Assembly (NCBI RefSeq): GCF_027587205.1
Contig: NZ_JAPDOD010000034.1
Span: forward strand, 40,735 to 104,734
Direction: 5' to 3'
Source: Solirubrobacter ginsenosidimutans
GTDB taxonomy: Bacteria; Actinomycetota; Thermoleophilia; Solirubrobacterales; Solirubrobacteraceae
Length of the DNA: 64,000 nucleotides
The translations under genes and the position numbers were made by a program. Under the pieces are notes generated by a model. That model did not search any database and was not told where the DNA came from. It worked only from the letters and a program-made list of their open reading frames with translations. Positions 35,070-43,655 of this stretch are shown one piece after another (positions within the stretch are counted from its first letter, which is position 1; every line of letters begins with the position of its first letter).

Positions 35070-37376
35070 ATGTCTCGCAGAGCACGTATTTCCGGGGCTT
35101 TGGCCGCGGTGCTGGTCGTTTCGGTCGGAGGCGGAGGCGCCCTGGCGGCGTCACGCTCGGGTGACGAGGCCGCGTTGCAGGTTCAGAGGCCCGGAGGTGA
35201 TCACGGCGGCGTCGAGGGCCGGGTCGAGAGCCTGCTGCGCAAGATGACGCTGGACGAGAAGCTCAACCAGTTGACGCTGCTCTCCGACGGGCAGATGAAG
35301 GACAACCCGGGGGAGGCGCTCAAGCCGGTCGGCGGCGTGTTCAGCGAGACCGATCCCGTACTGATCGACAAGTACCAGCACGACGCGGTCGAGAAGTCAC
35401 GGCTGCACATCCCGATCCTGTTCGCCTTCGACACGATCCACGGATTCCGGACGGTGTTCCCGACGCCGCTGGCGACGGCGTCGTCGTTCGATCCCGCCGT
35501 CGCGTTCACCGATCACAAGATCGGCGCCTTCGAGTCGGCTGCGGTCGGCATCAAGCAGATCTACAGCCCAATGGTCGACGTCTCGCACGAGCCCCGCTGG
35601 GGCCGCATCGTCGAGGCCGCGGGCGAGGACCCGTATCTGAACTCGGTGATGGCGGCGTCGCGCGTGTCGGGTGCCCAGGGCGGCAACTACGCGGCTCCGG
35701 ACAAGGTCGTCACCAGCGTCAAGCACTTCGTCGCCTACGGGCAGCCGGAGAGCGGGCGCGACTACAACACCACCGACATGTCCGAGGCGCGGCTGCGGAA
35801 CGTCTATCTGCCGCCGTTCAAGGCCGCCATCGACGCGGGCGCGGACACGGTGATGTGCTCGTTCAACTCGCTCAACGGGCGACCGGGTTGCTCGAACCCG
35901 TACACGGAGACCGACATCCTCAAGGACGAGTGGGGCTTCGACGGCTTCATCGAGAGCGACTACACGGCGGTCGCCGAGACGCGCGCGTGCCCGCCGAAGA
36001 ACCCGGACAGCGGCTCGTGCGGCCACGGCGTCGCCGCCGACGGCCCGGACGCCGCCGCGCAGGCGCTCAACGCCGGCACGGACTCCGAAATGGTCTCGAC
36101 CAACTACCGCGACTTCGGCAAGATGCTCGTCCAGAACCGCACCGTCTCGATGAAGCGCATCGACGACGCCGTGCGCCGGATCCTGCGGATCAAGTTCCGC
36201 GCGGGGCTCTTCGAGCATCCGTACATCAACGTCGCCCAGGCGCAGCAGAAGCAGTTGCTGCCCGCCAACCGCGCCGCCGCTCGCGTGGCCGCCGGCAAGT
36301 CGGTCGTGCTGCTCAAGAACGCCAACTCGACGCTGCCGCTGAAGGCGGACAAGACGACCGCCGTGATCGGGCCGCTGGGCGACAGCGGGCACGACATGCT
36401 CGGCCCGTGGTGGGGCCGCGGCGATGACAACGACGCGGTCTCGCTGTTCGCCGGCATGAAGAAGCAAAACCCCAGGACGACCTACACGGCCGGCTGCACG
36501 ATCAGCCACAACGACCTCAACGATCCCGCGAACGAATGCGCGACGATCGACACCGCCGGTGTGCAGGCCGCGGTCGCCGGTGCCGACCAGATCGTGCTGG
36601 CGCTCGGTGAGACCCGCGAGATGGGCGGCGAGGCCGAGGCGCGCTCGAACATCGACCTGCCCGGCAAGCAGCAGGACCTGATCGACCTGGTCGCCGCGAC
36701 CGGCAAGCCGTTCACGGTCGTGCTGTTCAACTCGCGGCCGCTGACGCTCACCAAGGTCGACGCCGCGGCGCCGGCGATCCTCGAGGCTTGGTTCGGCGGG
36801 GTCGAGGCGGGCAACGGCGTCGCCGACGTGCTCTTCGGCAAGGTCAACCCCGGCGGCAAGCTGCCGGTCTCCTTCCCGCGCAACGTCGGCCAGATCCCGA
36901 TCTACTACAACCACGAGCCGACCGGCCGTCCGTGCGACGTGACGTCCAAGTACAACTCGCGCCACCGCGACATCGGGTCCTGCGCGCCGCTGTACGAGTT
37001 CGGCTTCGGCCTCAGCTACACGACGTTCAAGGTCGACAACCTGCGGCTCTCCTCGCCGGCGATGAACTCGCGCTCCTCGATCACCGCGAGCGTCGACGTG
37101 ACCAACACAGGCACCGTCGCGGGTGACGACGTCGCGCAGCTCTACATCCACGACCCGGTCGCGTCGCTCGCCCAGCCGGTCCGCCGCCTGCGCGGCTTCG
37201 AGCGCGTGACGCTCAAGCCGGGCGAGAAGACCACGGTGAGCTGGAAGCTCGACGCCTCAGACGTGGGCTTCTACGACAACAGCGGCAAGTTCCGCTTGGA
37301 GCCGGGGACGATCGAGGTCTACGCCGGCGACACGTCGAGCGAGAGCGACAACCTGCAGACGTTCACGGTGCGCTGA
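35070..37376 (+). CDS. Secreted GH3 beta-glucosidase
   Basis: 768 residues, BglX-like. ATG 35070 follows GGGAGGA. A signal peptide is followed by the GH3 N-terminal barrel (RHIGH-equivalent KHFVAYGQPESGRDYN, nucleophile Asp in GFIESDYTAVAE). The C-terminal domain has GKSVVLLKNANSTLPL and the fibronectin-III-like tail has LRGFERVTLKPGEKTTVSW. It removes terminal beta-linked glucose. Divergent from the GH144-like gene. The 113-nt region between them should contain both promoters; no operator was recognised. Confidence 0.93.
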   Translation: MSRRARISGALAAVLVVSVGGGGALAASRSGDEAALQVQRPGGDHGGVEGRVESLLRKMTLDEKLNQLTLLSDGQMKDNPGEALKPVGGVFSETDPVLIDKYQHDAVEKSRLHIPILFAFDTIHGFRTVFPTPLATASSFDPAVAFTDHKIGAFESAAVGIKQIYSPMVDVSHEPRWGRIVEAAGEDPYLNSVMAASRVSGAQGGNYAAPDKVVTSVKHFVAYGQPESGRDYNTTDMSEARLRNVYLPPFKAAIDAGADTVMCSFNSLNGRPGCSNPYTETDILKDEWGFDGFIESDYTAVAETRACPPKNPDSGSCGHGVAADGPDAAAQALNAGTDSEMVSTNYRDFGKMLVQNRTVSMKRIDDAVRRILRIKFRAGLFEHPYINVAQAQQKQLLPANRAAARVAAGKSVVLLKNANSTLPLKADKTTAVIGPLGDSGHDMLGPWWGRGDDNDAVSLFAGMKKQNPRTTYTAGCTISHNDLNDPANECATIDTAGVQAAVAGADQIVLALGETREMGGEAEARSNIDLPGKQQDLIDLVAATGKPFTVVLFNSRPLTLTKVDAAAPAILEAWFGGVEAGNGVADVLFGKVNPGGKLPVSFPRNVGQIPIYYNHEPTGRPCDVTSKYNSRHRDIGSCAPLYEFGFGLSYTTFKVDNLRLSSPAMNSRSSITASVDVTNTGTVAGDDVAQLYIHDPVASLAQPVRRLRGFERVTLKPGEKTTVSWKLDASDVGFYDNSGKFRLEPGTIEVYAGDTSSESDNLQTFTVR

Positions 37377-37397
37377 GCCTGGTCGTCCGGGGAGTAG

Positions 37398-37429
37398 GCA
37401 CGCAAATCTATATAGGTAGATTTGCGTGC
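37398..37429. promoter_or_regulatory. Perfect palindromic operator of the PadR unit
   Basis: GCACGCAAATCTA (37398-37410) and TAGATTTGCGTGC (37417-37429) are perfect 13-bp arms around TATAGG. The right arm abuts the padR ATG at 37430, so bound repressor would block initiation of transcription or translation. PadR proteins are known to autorepress through palindromes of this type. Confidence 0.8.
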
Positions 37430-37738
37430 ATGCCCCGGCGACCTTCCAAGCAGACCGCGGCGGTGCTCGCGGCACTCGCGCGCGAGTCGCAGGTCTCGCG
37501 CTACGGCTACGAGCTCGGCAAGGAGGTCGGGCTCGAAGCCGGAACGCTGTACCCGATCCTCATGCGGCTCACCGACCGCGGGCTGCTCGAGGCGAGCTGG
37601 GAGACCGACCCGCCGGCCGGCCGCCCACCGCGCCACCTGTACCGGCTGACCGCCGACGGTGAGCGCGCGGCGGCCGAAGCCGCCGTCGCTCCCCCGGCGC
37701 GCCGCCGCGTGCGGCGCACTGCGCTGGGTGAGTCATGA
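37430..37738 (+). CDS. PadR-family transcriptional regulator
   Basis: 102 residues. A winged helix with YGYELGKEVGLEAGTLYPIL and RLTDRGLLEASWE is diagnostic of PadR. It starts right after its palindromic operator, with no room for a ribosome-binding site, so the mRNA is possibly leaderless. The stop overlaps the next gene as ATGA, the usual pairing of PadR with a membrane protein. Confidence 0.92.
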   Translation: MPRRPSKQTAAVLAALARESQVSRYGYELGKEVGLEAGTLYPILMRLTDRGLLEASWETDPPAGRPPRHLYRLTADGERAAAEAAVAPPARRRVRRTALGES

Positions 37739-38433
37739 CCGCCGCGCTGCTGGCCATCGTCGTCCGGTTGCTGCCGGATCACGAGTGGCGCCGCGCGATG
37801 CTCGCGGAGTTCGCGTCGCTGGAGGGAGCGGGCGCGCGTCGCCGCTTCGCGGTCGGCTGTGCGCGTGCGGTGGCCGCGACCGCCGGCGTCCGGCTCCGGC
37901 TCGCGGGACTGTGCCTGGTGGCGGCCGTGCCGCTCTTGCTGATGACGGCTCCGGGCGGCCAGCACAACACCACCGGCTACTGGTTCACCGGCATCGTGAC
38001 GGTGCTCTGCATCGCCGCCGTTCTCCGCCTGTCCGCTCGCGACGAGGCGCGCGGCGTCGCGTTCGTGGCCGTCACGGCCGGCCTGCTCTGGTGGGCGGCG
38101 CTGCTCGCGTCAAGCGAGGTCCGCTCGCACCCGCAGTGGGCGCTGGCGGTCGGTCTCGCGGCCGTGATCGTCGCGGCGCGGCGCGGACGGGAGATCGCCG
38201 CGCTCGGCACCGCGTTCGCGACGTGCCTGGCGATCTTCGTGGTGTCCGTCGGCACCTACCACGCGCTGCCGCGGCTCGCGCCCGACATCGCCCCGGCGAA
38301 TGCGACCGATCCGCTGCTCGAGAACCGGATCGAATCGACCGATCCCTACGTGGCCGAGCTGCTGCTGGCGGCGCTGCTCGGCGTGGCGCTCATCGGCGCG
38401 GCGCGACGGCCGCGGCCCGAGCTACCAGGTTGA
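37735..38433 (+). CDS. Membrane protein partnered with PadR
   Basis: 232 residues. The N-terminus LLPDHEWRRAMLAEFASLEG resembles the amphipathic prefix found in PadR-linked membrane proteins. Six hydrophobic helices follow (GLCLVAAVPLLLM, VAVTAGLLWWAALLA, ELLLAALLGVALIGAA). No transport motif recognised. Translationally coupled to padR and so probably controlled by it. Confidence 0.8.
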   Translation: MTAALLAIVVRLLPDHEWRRAMLAEFASLEGAGARRRFAVGCARAVAATAGVRLRLAGLCLVAAVPLLLMTAPGGQHNTTGYWFTGIVTVLCIAAVLRLSARDEARGVAFVAVTAGLLWWAALLASSEVRSHPQWALAVGLAAVIVAARRGREIAALGTAFATCLAIFVVSVGTYHALPRLAPDIAPANATDPLLENRIESTDPYVAELLLAALLGVALIGAARRPRPELPG

Positions 38434-38532
38434 GCCGGCGACCGCGCCGCGCGGACGATCGACCTCGCGCACGACGGGGGTCGTGAACGCGTGGGAGAGC
38501 GGGCGGCGGGGAGTGGTGGCGACGACGGTCAT
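38422..38532 (-). CDS. Candidate 36-residue peptide ending in GSTW
   Basis: ATG 38532 to TAG 38422. It begins MTVVATTPRRPLSHAFTTPV and ends in AGSTW. About nine tenths of third codon positions are G or C, as in real genes here, and GGAG lies 9 nt upstream. It overlaps the end of the opposite-strand membrane protein gene by 12 nt. No known family. The region 38434-38779 otherwise holds only this and the next small frame, plus the promoter of the 38780 gene. Confidence 0.35.
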   Translation of the reverse strand: MTVVATTPRRPLSHAFTTPVVREVDRPRGAVAGSTW

Positions 38533-38551
38533 TTCAGTGGCTCCGGTCGGA

Positions 38552-38632
38552 TCAGCGGGGGCGGCGGCGGCGCGAGGGGCGCTCTGCCTGGTATGCGGCG
38601 GCGTACGTGAGTTGGATCAGCGAGGGGCTCAT
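38552..38632 (-). CDS. Candidate 26-residue Arg-rich peptide
   Basis: ATG 38632 to TGA 38552: MSPSLIQLTYAAAYQAER then an Arg-rich tail. AGGAG lies 2 nt before the ATG, a little close. High G/C at third positions. It precedes the 36-residue frame on the same strand by 19 nt, so the two could form a mini-operon. Function unknown. Confidence 0.3.
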   Translation of the reverse strand: MSPSLIQLTYAAAYQAERPSRRRRPR

Positions 38633-38779
38633 GACTCCTGCAGCTTCCCAGTGCGGGGCGTTCGGTTTGAGAGGGGTGCCTGGCGTCTGGGGGTGGGGTG
38701 AGCGCACGGTGTCCGGGGGCTGTCCGCACCCGCGGGGTGCGGATACGATCGCCCGGGGTCAACGAGCGGAAAGGGCGGC

Positions 38780-39562
38780 ATGCAGCAGGCGGCGTCATGT
38801 CCCAAGTGCGGGGCACGTGGGTCCATGGCGTGGGACCCGCGCGGCTACCTGGTTTGCCGCCGGCGCTGCGGCGGGTACCTGCTCGCTCCGACCCCGGGGT
38901 CCGGTCCGACGCCCTGTGCCTTCCGCTGCGGGGCGTTCGCGTCCTGGTGGTGCGAGCTCTGCCGCGCGGAGGTGTGCCGCGATCACGCGATCGCCCGCGA
39001 GGACGGCACCTTCCTGTGCGAGCGCTGCGCGGAGGAGGCGCGCCGCGCAATCGAGGCGCAGGAGCGACGGGTCGGCGGCGAGCGCCGGCGCCGGCTCGCC
39101 GCGGCGGTCGCGGCGGTCTCCTCCTGCACGGACGCGCACCAGCTCCTGGAGGCGGTCACGTCGCACGTCGACCAGCCGATCGCCGAGGACTGCCGCGACG
39201 CGTGGATCCGCGTCGTCGTCGGCAAGGTCCCGCCGAACCACGAGATCGCGCACTTCGCCCCGCGCGGGCTGCGTCGCCGCTGGGAGGAGACCGAGCCGCG
39301 CCACCCCGCCTGGCTCGCCGCCGGCGTCCAGGGCGCGCCGGACATGACGCTCGACGCCGCCGGCGGGCTCTGGCTGTCCCCGCCCGCCGAGCGCCTCGAG
39401 GGTGCCGAGGCGACGCTCGTCCTGCGCCCCAGCCGGCCGCTGGAGCTCGTCGGCCGCGGCAAGGACCAGCACGTCACCAACGCCCGCCAGCGCCTGCGCA
39501 GCGGCGAGCCGCCGGTCTACGCGCGCGCCGTCAAGGCGGCGCTCGAGTACGCATTGCGTTGA
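38780..39562 (+). CDS. Zinc-binding protein of unknown function
   Basis: 260 residues with Cys-rich N-terminal modules: CPKCGARG with CRRRCGG, then CAFRCGAFASWWCELCRAEV followed by CRDHA and CERC, which resembles a B-box-type zinc finger. The C-terminal 170 residues are mixed alpha/beta, with no family recognised (RDAWIRVVVGKVPPNHEIAH). Cytoplasmic. ATG 38780 is preceded by GAAAGG. Confidence 0.75.
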   Translation: MQQAASCPKCGARGSMAWDPRGYLVCRRRCGGYLLAPTPGSGPTPCAFRCGAFASWWCELCRAEVCRDHAIAREDGTFLCERCAEEARRAIEAQERRVGGERRRRLAAAVAAVSSCTDAHQLLEAVTSHVDQPIAEDCRDAWIRVVVGKVPPNHEIAHFAPRGLRRRWEETEPRHPAWLAAGVQGAPDMTLDAAGGLWLSPPAERLEGAEATLVLRPSRPLELVGRGKDQHVTNARQRLRSGEPPVYARAVKAALEYALR

Positions 39563-39622
39563 CTCACGCTGCACGATCGATTGCAGGATCCGCGTGGGCA
39601 GGAACTAGGGTCGTCGCCTCGA

Positions 39623-40747
39623 ATGAAGGTGCTTCGTCGACTCCTGCCGCTCGCGGTGCTCGCCGCGCTGCTCGGCGGCAGCGTTCCCGCGCACGGCCAG
39701 GACAGCCTGCGCAGCGCGGCGGCGCGCCTGAAGAACGCGGTCGCGCAGGAGGAGGCGCGGATCGCGAACACGCGTGAAGGGCTGGCCGACGCCGAGCGCC
39801 GGCTGTCCGTGCTCGACGCCCGCGCCGTCAAGCGCCGGCAGCAGCTCTCCGACACGCAGAACAAGCTCGTCGACACGCGCGTGCGGCTCACCCGCCTCGA
39901 GCGCAAGCAGGCGACGGCCGAGAAGCTGCTCGCCGCGAACCTGCGCTCGAGCTACATGGACGGGCAGCCGAGCTTCGCGACCGTCGTGCTCAACGCCAAC
40001 GGCTTCAGCGACCTGATCGACCGCTTCGAGTTCCTGCGCCGGATCTCACGCCGCAACGCCTCCGTGCTCGCCGACACCCGCGACGCGCGGATCAAGGTCA
40101 AGGGCATGACGAACGACCTCGCGGCGCTGCGCACGACGTACAGCCAGCTCGCCCGCGCCGCCGACGAGGACGTCAACCGCGCCGACGCGATCCGCACCGC
40201 GCTGCTCAACCGCGAGCAGGACCAGCTGCGCAAGCGTGACGGCACCGCGGCCAAGCTCGCCTCCGTGCGCGGGAAGATCGCCGCGATCCAGCGCCGCCAG
40301 GCGGCGGCCGCGCGGCGGGCGGCGGCGGCAGCGACGGCGGCCAGTCAGGCCCCGACCATCAGCCACACCACCGGCTCCGGTGGCGGTGGCGGGGGCGACG
40401 TCGTGGGTCGCGTGGTCGCCGCCGCGAACCAGATCGCCACGACGCCGTACGTGTGGGGCGGCGGCCACGGCGGCGCCTCCGGCGGCTACGACTGCTCCGG
40501 CTCGATCTCCTACGCGCTCGCCGCGGGCGGGCTGCTCAACGGCTCTCTCACCTCCGGCGGCTTCATGAGCTGGGGCGATCCCGGTCCGGGCCGCCGCATC
40601 ACCGTCTACGCGAACGGCGGTCACGCGTTCATGGTCGTCGACGGCCGCCGCTACGACACGAGCGCGCTCTCCGGCGGCGGAACCCGCTGGACGAGCGAGA
40701 TGCGCAGCACCGCAGGCTTCGTCGCTCGCCATCCCCCCGGCTTCTAG
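39623..40747 (+). CDS. Secreted NlpC/P60-family peptidoglycan hydrolase with coiled coil
   Basis: 374 residues. A signal peptide (LPLAVLAALLGGSVPAHG) precedes a long coiled coil (about 25-240, RLTRLERKQATAEKLLAANL), a Gly-rich hinge, and a C-terminal NlpC/P60-like domain with the catalytic Cys in GGYDCSGSISYAL and the His in NGGHAFMVV. The layout matches RipA/PcsB-type enzymes, whose coiled coil binds FtsEX-like partners and which cut peptides in the cell wall. TAGGGT at 39607, shortly before ATG 39623, may be a -10 element. Confidence 0.88.
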   Translation: MKVLRRLLPLAVLAALLGGSVPAHGQDSLRSAAARLKNAVAQEEARIANTREGLADAERRLSVLDARAVKRRQQLSDTQNKLVDTRVRLTRLERKQATAEKLLAANLRSSYMDGQPSFATVVLNANGFSDLIDRFEFLRRISRRNASVLADTRDARIKVKGMTNDLAALRTTYSQLARAADEDVNRADAIRTALLNREQDQLRKRDGTAAKLASVRGKIAAIQRRQAAAARRAAAAATAASQAPTISHTTGSGGGGGGDVVGRVVAAANQIATTPYVWGGGHGGASGGYDCSGSISYALAAGGLLNGSLTSGGFMSWGDPGPGRRITVYANGGHAFMVVDGRRYDTSALSGGGTRWTSEMRSTAGFVARHPPGF

Positions 40748-40805
40748 AAGTCCGGCGAAGAATGGGCGCACCGGGATTCTCCGCCGGGCTTCCAGCCTTG
40801 CGGGC

Positions 40806-41978
40806 GTGACCCGGACCCGCGAGACTCCCGGCATGTTGGTCCGGGGTGTCGAGGACATCCACGTGGTCCAAGAGCAGGCGGCCCTGCTCCGGATCGCCAT
40901 GCTCGTCGCCAAGGACGAGCCGCTGGACTCCCTGTTCGGCGCCGTCTCGGCGGAGGTGGCCCAACTGCTCGGCGTCGAGGCCGGGGCCGTCATGCGCTAC
41001 ATCGGCGGCGAGCGGGCGGTGATCGTCGGCGTTCATCGCACCACTGGCGTGCGCGGCCTCCCGGTCAACGCGGAGCTCGATTTCAACCGGACGACCAGCG
41101 CCCTCGGCCGCGCACAGAGCACGCTCCTGCCCACCCGCCACACCTACGGCGCGGACGCCAAGGGCGACGTCGCGAACGTGCTCAAGTCGGTCGGGCTGCG
41201 GGTCTCGGTCGCCGCGCCGATCCTGCGCCACGGCGAGGCGTGGGGCGCGTTGCTCGCCTCCGCGCCGGAGGAGGACGCGCTGCCGGCCGGGTGCGAGCGC
41301 CGGCTCGTCGGGATCTGCGGGCTGCTCGCTCAGGCGCTGTCCAACGCGGACGCGCGGGCGGAACTGGCCGAGTCACGCACCCGCCTGGTCGAGGCCGGCG
41401 ACGAGGCGCGCCGGCGGCTCGAGCGCGCCCTGCACGAGGGCGCGCACCAGCACGTCGTCGCGCTCGCGCTCAAGCTGCGCGTCGCCTGCGGGCGGGCGAC
41501 GCCGGGCTCGCCGGAGGAGGCGTTGCTCGCCGAGGTCCTGGCCGACGCGATGGAGGCCAGCGCCGCGATGGGCGAGCTCGCCCGCGGCCTGCATCCCGCC
41601 GTGCTCTCCGAACGCGGGCTCGCGGCTGCGCTGCAGGTCCTGGCGGCGCGGGCGCCACTCCCGGTGCACCTGCGCGAGCTGCCCGGACGGCGCTTCGAAG
41701 CCGTCGTCGAGACGACCGCCTACCTGCTGGTCGCCGAGGCGATCGCCAACGCCACCGCCCACGCGCACGCGACCGAATGCACCCTGCGTGCGGCCGACGG
41801 CGGCAACCACCTGACGATCGAGGTGCGCGACAACGGGATCGGCGGCGCCACGATCAAGCCGGGCGGCGGCCTGGAGGTCATCGCCGATCGCGCGGCGGCG
41901 GTGGGCGGGCAGTTCTCGCTCCAGTCACCGCGCGGCGAAGGCACCGCGGCGCGCCTCGTGATCCCCGTTGCCCGCTGA
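40806..41978 (+). CDS. Orphan GAF-domain histidine kinase-like protein
   Basis: 390 residues from GTG 40806. A GAF domain (about 30-180) is followed by a HisKA_3-like helix (RRRLERALHEGAHQHVVALA, phospho-His in LHEG) and a HATPase domain (LVAEAIANATAHAHA, VRDNGIGGA). No membrane segment, so a cytosolic sensor. No response regulator is adjacent. It could phosphorylate a distant regulator; KdpE also lacks a kinase in this window, but nothing links the two. Confidence 0.85.
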   Translation: MTRTRETPGMLVRGVEDIHVVQEQAALLRIAMLVAKDEPLDSLFGAVSAEVAQLLGVEAGAVMRYIGGERAVIVGVHRTTGVRGLPVNAELDFNRTTSALGRAQSTLLPTRHTYGADAKGDVANVLKSVGLRVSVAAPILRHGEAWGALLASAPEEDALPAGCERRLVGICGLLAQALSNADARAELAESRTRLVEAGDEARRRLERALHEGAHQHVVALALKLRVACGRATPGSPEEALLAEVLADAMEASAAMGELARGLHPAVLSERGLAAALQVLAARAPLPVHLRELPGRRFEAVVETTAYLLVAEAIANATAHAHATECTLRAADGGNHLTIEVRDNGIGGATIKPGGGLEVIADRAAAVGGQFSLQSPRGEGTAARLVIPVAR

Positions 41979-42016
41979 CAGCTGGCGCGCCTGAGCGCCG
42001 AGTAAGGTCCCGGAGC

Positions 42017-42478
42017 ATGGAGGTCGAGCGCAAGTACCTGCTCGCGGCGCGGCCGGACGGCCTCGACGGCCACGAGTCCGGCCGCCTGGAGCAGGGCTAT
42101 CTCGCGCTCGACCCGGCGGGTGCCGAGGTGCGGGTGCGACGCAAGGGCGACAAGCACACGCTGACGGTGAAGACCGGCGCGGGGTTGGCGCGCGGCGAGG
42201 AGGAGGTCACGCTGGCGGCGGCGGACTTCGACCGCCTGTGGCCGCTGACCGAGGGCCGTCGCGTGCTCAAGACCCGCTACCTCGTGCCGCTCGACGGCGG
42301 GCTGACCGCCGAGGTCGACGTCTACGAGGGCGCGCTCGACGGCCTGCTGACCGCCGAGGTGGAGTTCGCCGACGAGGCCGCCGCCCACGCCTTCGCCGCA
42401 CCCGCGTGGATGGGCGAGGACGTGACCGGCGACAAGCGCTACGCCAACCAGCGCCTCGCCACCGACGGCAGGCCCTAG
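42017..42478 (+). CDS. CYTH-domain (triphosphate tunnel) protein
   Basis: 153 residues starting MEVERKYLL, the ExExK motif of CYTH enzymes. Further charged strands lie in EVRVRRKGDKHTLTVKTG, EVDVYEG and AEVEFADE, as expected for a triphosphate tunnel with a metal site. Bacterial relatives are tripolyphosphatases or adenylate-cyclase-like. Substrate most likely inorganic triphosphate. ATG 42017 has AGGTCCCGGAG upstream. Confidence 0.9.
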   Translation: MEVERKYLLAARPDGLDGHESGRLEQGYLALDPAGAEVRVRRKGDKHTLTVKTGAGLARGEEEVTLAAADFDRLWPLTEGRRVLKTRYLVPLDGGLTAEVDVYEGALDGLLTAEVEFADEAAAHAFAAPAWMGEDVTGDKRYANQRLATDGRP

Positions 42479-42483
42479 CGACG

Positions 42484-42903
42484 GTGCGTGGCCGTCGAGC
42501 AGCACGCACCCGCCAGGTGGGCGGCCCGCTCGGCCCGCTGAGCCCCGGCGTCCGTCGCCGGAGCGTGCTCCGCGGCCCGACCCGGCCACGGCGGGTGGGT
42601 CTCGCCAACCCTCCCGCGCGCGGCCTGCGGAATCGCCATCGCTACCCGGGCACCGGCTTCATCATCGCCCTCGCCGCCTACCTCACGTTCAGCGGTTACG
42701 AGTCCGTCGCCGGGGAATGGGGCCGGCGCGCCGGCATCGAGGCGGGGCTGATGCTGCTCGCGTGGGTCACGCTGCTGGGCGTGCTCGCGCGCTGGGCGCC
42801 CGATTTCCTCGACGACTGGGCGCACCGCTGGCACGGCGCGATCCCGCTGGCCATCGTCTTCGGGGGGATGGCGGTGCTCGTGGTGTTCATCGCGCCGCTC
42901 TGA
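42484..42903 (+). CDS. Small membrane protein of unknown function
   Basis: 139 residues from GTG 42484, 5 nt after the CYTH gene. The N-terminal 50 residues are basic and low-complexity, so the true start could be further downstream. Three hydrophobic helices follow (GFIIALAAYLTFSGYE, GLMLLAWVTLLGVLAR, AIVFGGMAVLVVFIAPL). No family recognised. Confidence 0.55.
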   Translation: MRGRRAARTRQVGGPLGPLSPGVRRRSVLRGPTRPRRVGLANPPARGLRNRHRYPGTGFIIALAAYLTFSGYESVAGEWGRRAGIEAGLMLLAWVTLLGVLARWAPDFLDDWAHRWHGAIPLAIVFGGMAVLVVFIAPL

Positions 42904-42907
42904 CGCG

Positions 42908-43645
42908 CTAGCGCTCCTGCTCCGTCGGGCGGATCAGGATCTCGTTGACCGCCATGTGGCGCGGGCGGGTGACGATGTAGACGATCGCGTCCGCGATGTC
43001 CTCCGCCTTGAGGATCTCGATCGTGGACGGGGTGAGGTTCGAGCGGACCGCTTCGCGCACGTGGGTGACGAGCTCGGACTCGGTCGCGCCCGGCTCGACC
43101 AGCGACGAGCGCACGTGGCGCGCCGTGACCTCCTGGCGCAGCGCCTCGCTGAACACCCCGACGCCGTGCTTGGTCAGCTGGTAGATGCCGCCGCCCTGCC
43201 CCACCCTGCGTCCCGCGACCGAGCTGACGTTCACGAGGTCGGCGACGTTGCGCGGCCCTTCCTGCGCGTACTTGAGGAGGTGCGGAAGCGCCGCGTGGGC
43301 GACGTAGAGCAGGCCGTTGAGGTTGAGCGCGATCATCCGGTCCCACTCCTCGACCGGCGCGTCGACGATCGGCCCGAGCAGCATCACGCCCGCGTTGTTG
43401 ATCACGATGTCCAGGCGGCCGAGCGCCGAGACGGTGGACTCGACCGCGTTGATGGCCTGCTCGCGGTCGGTGACGTCGGCCTCGACGGCGAAGCCGCCGA
43501 GCTCCGCCGCCAGCGCGTCGAGCCGGTCCTTGCGGCGCGCGGCGAGGGCGACCGTCGCGCCCTGCGCCGCCAGCGCCCGTGCCGTCGCCTCGCCGATGCC
43601 GCTACTCGCGCCGGTGACCAGCGCGACCGTGCCTTCCAATGTCAT
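42908..43645 (-). CDS. Short-chain dehydrogenase/reductase
   Basis: 245 residues. TGASSGIGEATARALAAQG, ARRKDRL (NADP preference), INNAGVMLLGP, catalytic YxxxK in IYQLTKHGVG, and a VEPGATESEL loop. Resembles the NADP-dependent serine/3-hydroxy acid dehydrogenase-like SDRs (YdfG type) in its EEWDRMIALNLNGLLYV block. Convergent with the small membrane protein gene. ATG 43645. Confidence 0.92.
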   Translation of the reverse strand: MTLEGTVALVTGASSGIGEATARALAAQGATVALAARRKDRLDALAAELGGFAVEADVTDREQAINAVESTVSALGRLDIVINNAGVMLLGPIVDAPVEEWDRMIALNLNGLLYVAHAALPHLLKYAQEGPRNVADLVNVSSVAGRRVGQGGGIYQLTKHGVGVFSEALRQEVTARHVRSSLVEPGATESELVTHVREAVRSNLTPSTIEILKAEDIADAIVYIVTRPRHMAVNEILIRPTEQER

Positions 43646-43655
43646 ACGCGCATTG

